DNA from: an uncultured Eubacterium sp.
GTDB taxonomy: Bacteria > Bacillota > Clostridia > Lachnospirales > Lachnospiraceae
Length of the DNA: 29,102 nt
Assembly: GCA_934320655.1 (NCBI GenBank)
Contig: CAKRFN010000025.1
Coordinates: 1-29,102 of the forward strand
Direction: 5' to 3'
Below, in pieces: positions 24,101 through 29,102 of this stretch; within the stretch, counting starts at the first letter, position 1; the number at the start of each line of letters is the position of its first letter. A model generated the notes under the pieces. The model was not told the DNA's origin. It made no database searches and saw only the letters and a program-made list of their open reading frames with translations. Made by a program: the position numbers and the translations under genes.

Positions 24101-25609
24101 TTGACTGCTCCGAAGCGGTATGGTGACATCACTTACGGTCAGCCGAGTGTGCAATTGGATACAGGCTACTATGCTGCAGGTGGTGCAAAGGTCGAGAACG
24201 GCGTGCTCAGCCTGCCGATCAAACAGGTAGATACAAAGGATGAGCGCGAGATCGGTACAGTTAAAGTAGTAGTCAGCACGACAAACTACAAAGATATGAC
24301 GCTGACGGTCAACGTCAAGGCAACGAATAAACTTATACCGACCGGAGCGCCGACACTGAGTAAAGCAGCGCTCACCTACGGCGAGAAGCTGGGCGATATC
24401 ACACTTTCCGGTTCGATGAACTATGAGAATGCGACCGTTGAGGGAAGATTTGCATGGGTAACTCCCGATGCGAAGCCCGATGCAACATCTGCTTATGCGG
24501 CAGAATGGATCTTTACACCGACCGATGGCGCGACCTACGCAGAGGTCAGCGGCAAGACAGAGATCGCTGTGAACAAGGCAACACCCTCGGGTGCACCCGT
24601 TTATACACAGATTACGACAGCAGGTAAGACGGTCACTGCTGCGGCACTCGCAGTCAACCCGAACTGGCCCGCAGGTACGGTCAAATGGGTCGATGCAGAC
24701 GGCAACCAGTTGGACGACAGCACGGAAGTCAAGGCAAATGTGGCGTACCAGTGGTTATTTACGCCGACAGATACGAATAACTATAACACAATAACCGGCA
24801 CGATCGTGCTCTATACCGTTTCTTCATCCGGTGGCGGATCAACCGGTGGTGGAGCATCCGGTGGCGGCGGTGCGATCGGCGGTGGCGGTACAACTGGTGG
24901 CGGAGCATCTGCTATCACGGTGCCTGTATCTTCCGGACACGGAGATACCACCATCAGTGCCACAGTCGAAGGTACGACAGCTACAGTAGCCGCAGACAGC
25001 ACGAACATCGATCAGGTCATTGCAGACGGTGCAAAAACAGTCGTGATCGATGTATCCGGTCTGGGTGATGTGGACAGTGTTAAGCTGCCCGCAGACATTA
25101 TATCCAAAGCGGATGAGGCAAAAGGCACTACATTGACGATCAATCTGGCGGAAGGTACGGTAGAGCTCAGCCAGAAAGCACTGAAAGCGATCGCATCCGG
25201 TGGGGATGTGACCATCTCTATCCAGCAGGCGGCACTTACCGACGCGCAGCGTCAGGCAGTCGGCTCACTGGCAAAGGTGGCAGTCGTTGTAGATGTTGAC
25301 CTGTATGTAGGAGCGGCGCAGCAGTCCCGCTTTGGCGGTGGCGAGCTGACAATCTCTATCCCCTACACACCGAAGGCAGGCGAAGATACCTCCAAGCTGG
25401 CGGTATGGTTTATCCGCGATGACGGAACGATAGAGAACAAAAACGGCACTTATGATGCCGAGAGCGGATGCTTTGTATTCAAGACCAGGCACCTCTCACG
25501 CTATCTGCTGGTAGATACCACGCAGGCACGCATCGCAACTGACACCTCTGCAAAAATCGGTGTCTGGACGCAGGTAGTGATGTTTTTCCGGGAATTTTTA
25601 GGAAAATAA
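21128..25609 (+). CDS. Giant secreted multi-domain protein (1493 aa)
   Basis: A signal peptide covers about residues 1-31 (KKKLMSIFLVLTLCLSMIPT, then SALA). About 220-300 and 480-500 are Cys/His-rich pieces (KCPDC, CSVCNYEC, CTACK, CDYCNT). Two similar modules of about 160-200 residues start near 302 (AKVVASDGTTTYYA) and 506 (AKVTTAQGETYYF). Each ends with a GGTY strand and a GYxFQKxDGS motif. About 660-1230 are Ig-like and YDG/MBG-type repeats (TDAGTYTLTVTGQGNYTGT, NLTKEYDGTTDLPF). A Gly-rich linker follows (about 1233-1261). The C-terminal domain (about 1262-1465) ends FKTRHLSRYLLVD, common on clostridial surface proteins. No LPXTG or SLH anchor is present, so it is likely released. Start 21128 is 7 bases after AAGGAGG; ATG 21122 is too close. 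Function is unknown; adhesion or carbohydrate binding is guesswork. Confidence 0.85.
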   Translation: MEGNWKKKLMSIFLVLTLCLSMIPTSALAEEAAGENQENGIALFSTGDPVEYVSGVESYDENGIPKEYEKKTVTNYTELKGDESELPLTSGWYVVKKPVQYRNLKISGAVNLILCDGGLDIIDSINLADESVLNVYGPEDLNIGIRINSLSNCLFTCTDADGTAKVCIYGVELHVECENSKGEILQPGVSLSGAPQMERRFRDADGEVISDWENLSTRRVHAEKCNHRSEKTYVPSTVSGHDATDHQQKCPDCGLILFGENPEGEKTHEWADGKCSVCNYECKHTDVDASGLCTACKTQFEAKVVASDGTTTYYAKGDNEHGNLQNGLYFAINAAPDGSTIYPLRSQSVQAWLEGTGRTLTLNMNGITLNGSIYVARGSQENQTLILTGEGCIDDTIFVHEHGTLQTKLWQGTTSRLYMYSGCDVQLNGGTYGQILRHNDSCTAGSILEAGYAFQKEDGSFVRYNTEITNSNTLNNVTVVKCSAHQDKDNDNLCDYCNTNISSAAAKVTTAQGETYYFMAEQDASGVQTVDASVASATDTVTLLTDHLTINNANCTIDLNGQTGITITASGSDLVVTDRGTNGTVALLDTTSGSAKLKGGTYNEISTGSNTLGSLLPDGYGFQKADGSWLTEAELAISGSQILTANNIGTVTVAQAPITKLTVTAPESITYTDDLTITAEVDKIAGAQDATYEWYMDNSSTKLEGKTGDTLTLKDTPRSDSTKNPDPAEYGNAGDHTFKCVASSDGYVVSKEVTVTVKPADLSNARLTISGEDGLAYDPVSSQKDSGIVRRIAFDLWYNNKYLTVQPSDEFSEPIDADDYTVTGNKGVTDAGTYTLTVTGQGNYTGTKSIQFVVKPCELSEKAGIGNLTKEYDGTTDLPFEQLDSVSFLYGGRNNNINFYRDVDYTVEGAQFENADAGNQKTVIIKFRMLNPNYSFAGGQREIEIVRSQQDAGSAYQEIVKAAAADQSVDLEVMNGHAKTYTVDLSELIPELTAPKRYGDITYGQPSVQLDTGYYAAGGAKVENGVLSLPIKQVDTKDEREIGTVKVVVSTTNYKDMTLTVNVKATNKLIPTGAPTLSKAALTYGEKLGDITLSGSMNYENATVEGRFAWVTPDAKPDATSAYAAEWIFTPTDGATYAEVSGKTEIAVNKATPSGAPVYTQITTAGKTVTAAALAVNPNWPAGTVKWVDADGNQLDDSTEVKANVAYQWLFTPTDTNNYNTITGTIVLYTVSSSGGGSTGGGASGGGGAIGGGGTTGGGASAITVPVSSGHGDTTISATVEGTTATVAADSTNIDQVIADGAKTVVIDVSGLGDVDSVKLPADIISKADEAKGTTLTINLAEGTVELSQKALKAIASGGDVTISIQQAALTDAQRQAVGSLAKVAVVVDVDLYVGAAQQSRFGGGELTISIPYTPKAGEDTSKLAVWFIRDDGTIENKNGTYDAESGCFVFKTRHLSRYLLVDTTQARIATDTSAKIGVWTQVVMFFREFLGK
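24824..24910 (+). repeat. Glycine-rich repeat tract coding for an interdomain linker
   Basis: Tandem imperfect units of GGTGGCGGA / GGTGGTGGA separated by Ser, Thr, Ala or Ile codons encode GGGSTGGGASGGGGAIGGGG and similar. It links the Ig-like part to the C-terminal domain of the giant secreted protein. Such tracts are prone to slippage and could vary in length between strains. Confidence 0.85.
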
Positions 25610-25654
25610 AAGAATAAAAAGTGGCGACCGCCACAACAAATGGAAAAGGTAATC

Positions 25655-25697
25655 AAAACCCGATGTTTTCCTTGGTGAGAGGAGAGCATCGGGTTTT
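25655..25697. terminator. Terminator between the giant protein gene and the eamA remnant
   Basis: AAAACCCGATG (25655-25665) pairs perfectly with CATCGGGTTTT (25687-25697), and the 21-base interior can form a smaller stem. T residues lie at the end on both strands, so it can serve both the plus-strand gene and the minus-strand eamA remnant. A separate small hairpin (GTGGC/GCCAC) is at 25621-25634. Confidence 0.78.
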
Positions 25698-25968
25698 AGG
25701 TTTGCTTTAGTTCCGCTCCGACTGCACCTGCGATGATGCATAACGCCCCCACGAGCTGGATCAGCACGTAGACGGATGCGGACAGCGCCAGAAACGCAAA
25801 TGATTTTTTGTGCTTATAAAATGTAAATCTATGATTCGTCGCCAGATAGAGGATGATGAGTAGCAGACTGCCGATCAGCGTGCGAAACATCACGATTTCG
25901 TAGCTGTTCATGGAGATCCGGCTGGCGACAATGCCGTTGCTGCCGAACAGCAGCAGCGCGTATCGTAC
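25696..25968 (-). pseudogene. EamA/DMT-family transporter remnant, start and middle deleted
   Basis: EamA proteins are ten-helix exporters of about 290 residues. Here only about 90 codons remain. Reading on the minus strand, the first part (RYALLLFGSNGIVASRISMN, then IVMFRTLIGSLLLIILYLAT, FTFYKHKKSFAFLALS) is the normal beginning of the family, from helix 1 to the start of helix 3. It passes directly at about 25779 into ASVYVLIQLVGALCIIAGAV, the normal last helix, ending AELKQT and stop. About 190 residues in between are missing, yet the frame is kept. The true start codon is lost too: upstream sequence reads antisense into a LysR fragment. An ORF with a Met at 26091 exists, but I take it as accidental. 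Confidence 0.75.
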
Positions 25969-26100
25969 CGGATCGTCACGAAACCGCTTGATGTGGAGGC
26001 ATACCGCACAATCGGCATTGCGATGAAAAACAGGCAGGAATTGTCGTTGGCGGCAAAACGGTTTTTGGAGTATATGGATGATCGTTATCAATCAGAATGA
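25969..26100 (+). pseudogene. C-terminal remnant of a LysR-type regulator
   Basis: The 43 codons before the TGA at 26098-26100 read RIVTKPLDVEAYRTIGIAMK, then NRQELSLAAKRFLEYM, DDRYQSE. This matches the closing part of LysR effector domains (yR-IgIA-kk...lS-AAk-Fley). There is no start codon and nothing LysR-like upstream, where the sequence becomes antisense eamA at about 25968. A divergent LysR-transporter pair is a common arrangement, so one deletion probably took the 5' ends of both genes and the promoter region between them. The HD-GYP gene starts 10 bases after the stop. Confidence 0.65.
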
Positions 26101-26110
26101 GGAGGAAACT

Positions 26111-27157
26111 ATGCAGTACATAAAATTGCAGCTTGGATGTCTGCTCGTCATTTTATATATCATGGCGGCGTATGTGAAGGCGACAAAGCATGAGAAGATG
26201 TCCTGCAACCGGATATATGATGCTCTGATGGCAGTCACACCGCTGGCGGTCATTTTTGACGGAATTACGGCATGGACGATCAATCACATGGATATTGTGC
26301 CCGGAATCGTCAATCGCGCGGCGCATTTAATATTTTACATTCTGATGGATCTGGAAATCCTCATCACAGCGCTGTATATGTACGATCAGACCGTCGGACT
26401 GAGCAAACAGAACCGGAAAAAGAACCTGCTGCTGCTCGTGCCGGGCGTGATTTCGCTCGTGCTGACTGTGGCGGGAATCGGGCAGATCTATTATGTGCAG
26501 GGCAAGATGACGAATTATTCGATGGGAATGTCGGCGTATGTATGTTTTGCGACGTTATTTTTCTATTATGGAATCATTCTGTATCTGCTGGTTGCGCGGC
26601 ATCGGTTTCTGCCGAAGGAAAAGAAGCTCGGGACGGCTTCGATGATCGTGATCGTGGGTACGATTCTGATTGTCCAGATCATTTATCCGGAGGTGCTGCT
26701 GACTTCGGTCGCGGCGCCCTTGCATGATCTCGGCAAGATCGCGACGCCGGACCGCATCCTGCAAAAGCCCGGCAAGCTCACGGACGAGGAATTTGCCATT
26801 ATGAAAGAGCACGCTGCGCGAGGTGGAGAGATTATTTTAAATACGTTTAAAAACATTGACAATCCGGAATTTCAGCAGATCGCTTACGAGGTGGCGCGGT
26901 TCCACCATGAAAAATACAATGGAAAAGGCTATCCAGATGGGTTGGCGGGCGAGCAGATCCCACTTCATGCGCGGGTCATGGCGATCGCGGATGTGTTCGA
27001 CGCGGTATCACAAAAGCGCTGTTACCGTGATGCCATGCCGGTAGACCAGTGTTTTGAAATCATAGAAAAAGGCTCCGGAACAGACTTTGATCCACATCTG
27101 ACAAAGCTCTTTTTAGAGTCCAGGAACGAGATCGAACAACTGATGGAGAGGGATTGA
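26111..27157 (+). pseudogene. Membrane HD-GYP-type phosphodiesterase with an internal in-frame deletion
   Basis: HD-GYP proteins hydrolyse cyclic di-GMP. Residues 1 to about 199 of this 348-codon frame carry about six transmembrane helices (QLGCLLVILYIMAAYV, IFYILMDLEILITALYMY, NLLLLVPGVISLVLTVAGIG, ASMIVIVGTILIVQIIY). At about residue 200 (near 26710) the helix runs straight into APLHDLGKIATPDRILQKPG, the HD motif. Normally a linker and the first HD-domain helices, with an H-x-x-R segment, come before HDLGK. The rest is intact: HAARGGEII, HHEKYNGKGYPDGL (the GYP motif) and IADVFDAV. The missing part includes a metal-ligand histidine, so activity is doubtful. GAGGAGG lies 5 bases before the ATG. 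I call it a deletion derivative, but a divergent active form is not excluded. Confidence 0.6.
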
Positions 27158-27171
27158 ATAGTAGGTGTAAA

Positions 27172-27287
27172 ATGAAAAAAGCATTGATTTGTGCTTTCCC
27201 ACACACGATTCCGATTTTTGCGATGTCTTGTCGATCGCCGGTGGAACCGTGTGCTATATGCTGCTCGTGCAGGTGGTGTTTGTGTGA
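27172..27287 (+). pseudogene. Start of azlC joined to the end of azlD (deletion remnant)
   Basis: From ATG 27172 the frame begins MKKALICAFPHTIPIFA, which I recognise as the normal start of AzlC, the large subunit of the branched-chain amino acid exporter. At about 27221 this stops. In another frame, 27222-27287 reads DVLSIAGGTVCYMLLVQVVF, V and stop, the usual C terminus of AzlD, the small subunit normally encoded just after azlC. Some 900 bases of azlC and azlD must be missing between. The join is out of frame, with GCG available as a short homology. Family matches are from memory. Confidence 0.65.
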
Positions 27288-27300
27288 AAGGCGGGGCGCA

Positions 27301-27642
27301 TTAGAAATTGCGCCCGTTCCATCCCCAGTCATTTACGCCATGATAGGTTACATACACGTGATCAGCCGGTATGCCAAGCTCATCCTGAAGGATGTCGCAG
27401 ATTGCACTGGTCATTTTTTCATAATCATCGGATGAAGCATTTCCGAACAGGCTGACGGACACGTAAGCCCCTTTCTCGAGCCGGTTTCCGCTCATGTAGA
27501 GATCGTATTCGTCCTCAAAGCCGACCATTAGGTAGGTTTCTGACTTGTGTAAAATGCTGATCGCCTGTCCGAGCCGCGTCTTTACACTGTTTTTCTTTTC
27601 CTCTGTTAATTTAACGGTTACTTTTGAATCAATAAACGGCAT
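27301..27642 (-). CDS. MIF-like tautomerase (macrophage migration inhibitory factor homologue)
   Basis: A small cytoplasmic protein of the tautomerase/MIF superfamily. After Met removal, Pro1 becomes the catalytic base. With that numbering, Lys32 (in LHKSETYLMV) coincides with MIF Lys32. The C terminus (VYVTYHGVNDWGWNGRNF) corresponds to the MIF ending YINYYDMNAANVGWNNSTF. The length of 113 residues equals MIF. No signal peptide is present. GAGGAGG lies 8 bases before the ATG, inside the end of the lipoprotein gene. The natural substrate of bacterial MIF homologues is unknown; phenylpyruvate tautomerisation is the assay reaction. It is the last gene of the ProXp-ala - lipoprotein - MIF operon. 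Confidence 0.88.
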   Translation of the reverse strand: MPFIDSKVTVKLTEEKKNSVKTRLGQAISILHKSETYLMVGFEDEYDLYMSGNRLEKGAYVSVSLFGNASSDDYEKMTSAICDILQDELGIPADHVYVTYHGVNDWGWNGRNF

Positions 27643-27645
27643 GGT

Positions 27646-28377
27646 TTATTCCTCCTCTTCTTTATCATATAAATGGTGAACTTTTTTCACCAGATGATAC
27701 GTTGTTCGGTCATCCCACTGATAGTAATAATCATCCCATTCTGCGGCAGAATTGTGGCTGGATGCCATCACCGAGCCATCTGTATCGATTGACTGGATCA
27801 CATAGGCGTTATCTCCACCGAGAAAATCACTTTCGCTCAGATCATGGTCATCCGGGTTCCAGAGATAAAATTGATAGGCACGATTCACATTTCCGATTGC
27901 CGTAATCAACGGAACGTCCATATATCCGTCGCTATTGATATCCATAAATTCGAAGGCAGGATTGTCGATCGGAGCGTTATCGAGAGTGTTTACTTCGATC
28001 GTCTGCACCTCTTTGGCATCGGAATCATACAATGTGACAATATACTGATCTTCGAAATCCTCTGTTGTTCCGGTTTTCTCTTCGGACAGGAAGAAAACTT
28101 CGCCTTCCGTTGGCTCATAGCAAACCCAGTCCTGTGGGATCTCCGTCGATTCCGGTGTTTTCTCCGATACGTCTATAGGCTCTTTTTCTGATTGATCTTC
28201 CGGTGTTTCCTCCGGTTCTTCATCGTTGGTGTTCAGGGAATTGTCGTTTGTAGTAATTGTCTCTGTTTCGGAAGTGCTGTCCGGCTGTGTATCTGGTTGT
28301 GATGTTTCTCCCCCAGAACAGGCAGTCTGTGATAAAATCATCGCACCGGCGAGCAGAAAACATATTCCTTTTTTCAT
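27646..28377 (-). CDS. Predicted lipoprotein with an FG-GAP-like segment
   Basis: The function is unknown. The signal peptide ends in a lipobox (MILSQTAC, Cys20 becoming lipidated), so the protein sits on the outer face of the membrane. A Ser/Thr/Glu-rich, disordered stalk (about 21-80) follows. The folded domain contains FMDINSDGYMDVPLI, a Ca-loop motif of the DxNxDGxxD type found in FG-GAP/VCBS repeats. The protein ends YHLVKKVHHLYDKEEEE and has 243 residues. The start MKKGICF at 28377 is chosen because GGAGGG precedes it; it begins one base after the upstream stop. The MIF gene starts 3 bases after its own stop. The operon link to the neighbours is strong, but a shared role is not evident. 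Confidence 0.82.
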   Translation of the reverse strand: MKKGICFLLAGAMILSQTACSGGETSQPDTQPDSTSETETITTNDNSLNTNDEEPEETPEDQSEKEPIDVSEKTPESTEIPQDWVCYEPTEGEVFFLSEEKTGTTEDFEDQYIVTLYDSDAKEVQTIEVNTLDNAPIDNPAFEFMDINSDGYMDVPLITAIGNVNRAYQFYLWNPDDHDLSESDFLGGDNAYVIQSIDTDGSVMASSHNSAAEWDDYYYQWDDRTTYHLVKKVHHLYDKEEEE

Positions 28378-28378
28378 C

Positions 28379-28936
28379 CTATCCCTCCGTCGCATCTATT
28401 TTTACTACCTGATACCCGTGATGTACATGTTCCAGAAATTTTCCGAATACGTCTGCGGATTTCAGGCGCAGGCTGGACGTATTGATACAAGGATGGCAGC
28501 CGACATATTCAGAGTGGAGCACATCTTCGTCAACCAGCAGTTGGATGTGGTTTTCAGTATCGTTCATGAGTCCGAGCACGCTCACCGAGCCGGGTGTAAT
28601 GTCGAGATATTCCTCCATATATTCTTCCGGTGCAAACGACAGGCGCGGGCTGTCAATCTGTTTAGAGACATCCTTTGTCTTGAACTGTTTGTCGCCGCGG
28701 ATCATCAGCAGGTAAAACTGCGTTTTTTGCCGGTTGCACAAAAAGAGATTTTTACAGATCGTGGCGGGTGCGAGTATGGCGTCGATATCGGCACAAGCCG
28801 CGATCGTTTCCGCCGCTTCGTGGTCGATGCGCTCATAAGGGATGCCAAGTTCATCCAGCAGATCATAGGTGCGGCTCTCTTTTTCTAAGCGTCCCTCTGT
28901 CGAAACAGGTCTTCCCTGTACTAAATTCAGTTTCAT
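28379..28936 (-). CDS. ProXp-ala-type Ala-tRNA(Pro) editing enzyme (YbaK/ProRS-associated domain)
   Basis: A free-standing editing domain that removes alanine mischarged onto tRNA-Pro. The 185-residue protein has the YbaK fold: YDLLDELGIPYERIDHEAAE (about 24-43), KNLFLCNRQKTQFYLLMIRG with the conserved lysine (about 62-81), LSFAPEEYMEEYL, and LGLMNDTENHIQLLVDEDVL. The diagnostic GCHPCINTSSLRL follows, as in the ProXp-ala/PrdX group rather than plain YbaK. It is the first gene of a three-gene operon. No clear RBS is seen: the bases before ATG read GACTGATAGAAC. Confidence 0.9.
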   Translation of the reverse strand: MKLNLVQGRPVSTEGRLEKESRTYDLLDELGIPYERIDHEAAETIAACADIDAILAPATICKNLFLCNRQKTQFYLLMIRGDKQFKTKDVSKQIDSPRLSFAPEEYMEEYLDITPGSVSVLGLMNDTENHIQLLVDEDVLHSEYVGCHPCINTSSLRLKSADVFGKFLEHVHHGYQVVKIDATEG

Positions 28937-29102
28937 GTTCTATCAGTCTGCCACTCAAAATGTGTTGAAATATACTCAAACGCATTGAGAAATTGAAGTC
29001 CTTGCGGATACTTCTTACTGCTTCAATGTGTATGCTTTGGCGATTGTAAACAATACGCTACTCACAAGTTCTTGTACACTCCACAGTCGTAAATTCCTGC
29101 GA
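28937..29102. other. Window end: no gene that can be supported
   Basis: Upstream of the editing enzyme, a weak hairpin is possible on the minus strand between TTGAAG and CTTCAA (about 29025-28993). Two minus-strand frames enter from outside the window: one stops at 29015-29017, and another ends in AGIYDCGVYKNL. Neither is recognisable, so the tail of a neighbouring gene is possible but unproven. Confidence 0.3.

Noticed and set aside
24824..24910. CRISPR-like tandem repeats
   Set aside because: The repeat is in frame, codes for glycine, and has no spacers; no cas genes are nearby. No CRISPR array was seen elsewhere.
24811..25215. Pro/Ala-rich antisense frames opposite the Gly-rich linker and C-terminal domain
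   Set aside because: They mirror the GGN codons and biased composition of the true plus-strand gene.
29015..29102. Possible C-terminal coding tail entering from the right edge on the minus strand
   Set aside because: Two frames are possible, about 28 and 12 residues, and neither matches a family I know; there is too little to support a gene.

Overview
The window looks like a chromosomal segment of an anaerobic, endospore-forming Firmicute, most likely Lachnospiraceae (Clostridia). Pointers are a tyrosine T-box before tyrS, the SpoIID/SpoIIQ engulfment pair, a PerR regulator beside a reverse rubrerythrin, and typical Lachnospiraceae secreted proteins. The taxon is inferred from gene content only.

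Layout. 1-360 holds a tRNA cluster (Asn, Glu, Cys, Cys). A secreted 5'-nucleotidase (488-2149) follows, then tyrS with its T-box leader on the minus strand (2225-3823). A housekeeping run on the plus strand comes next: zinc-ribbon protein, metG, tatD, rsmA (3926-8131). A 540-bp non-coding element with inverted ends and TA at both borders (8174-8713) separates rsmA from spoIID and spoIIQ. After these come a truncated TPR gene, a GIY-YIG protein and a secreted GLUG-repeat protein (to 13036).

On the minus strand lie an unusual ECF sigma factor fused to a membrane anchor and a large outer domain, and tadA. A 44-bp mini copy of the element ends lies at 15607-15650. Then come a GNAT acetyltransferase, a Lachnospiraceae-type unknown protein, perR and reverse rubrerythrin (17376-18498), a large LuxR-type ATPase regulator, and a 1493-residue secreted protein that it may control (18685-25609).

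25696-27287 is a strip of gene remnants. An EamA transporter lacks its start and middle. A LysR regulator is reduced to its last 43 codons. An HD-GYP protein has lost the join between its membrane and catalytic parts. The start of azlC is joined to the end of azlD. Gene ends survive while middles are gone, so several separate deletions (or an assembly artefact) are implied. The window closes with a tight minus-strand operon: ProXp-ala tRNA editing enzyme, a lipoprotein, and a MIF-like tautomerase.

The observations most worth following are the sigma factor-receptor fusion, the TA-flanked element and its mini derivative, the deletion strip, the non-canonical SpoIID/SpoIIQ pair, and the MIF homologue in an editing-enzyme operon.
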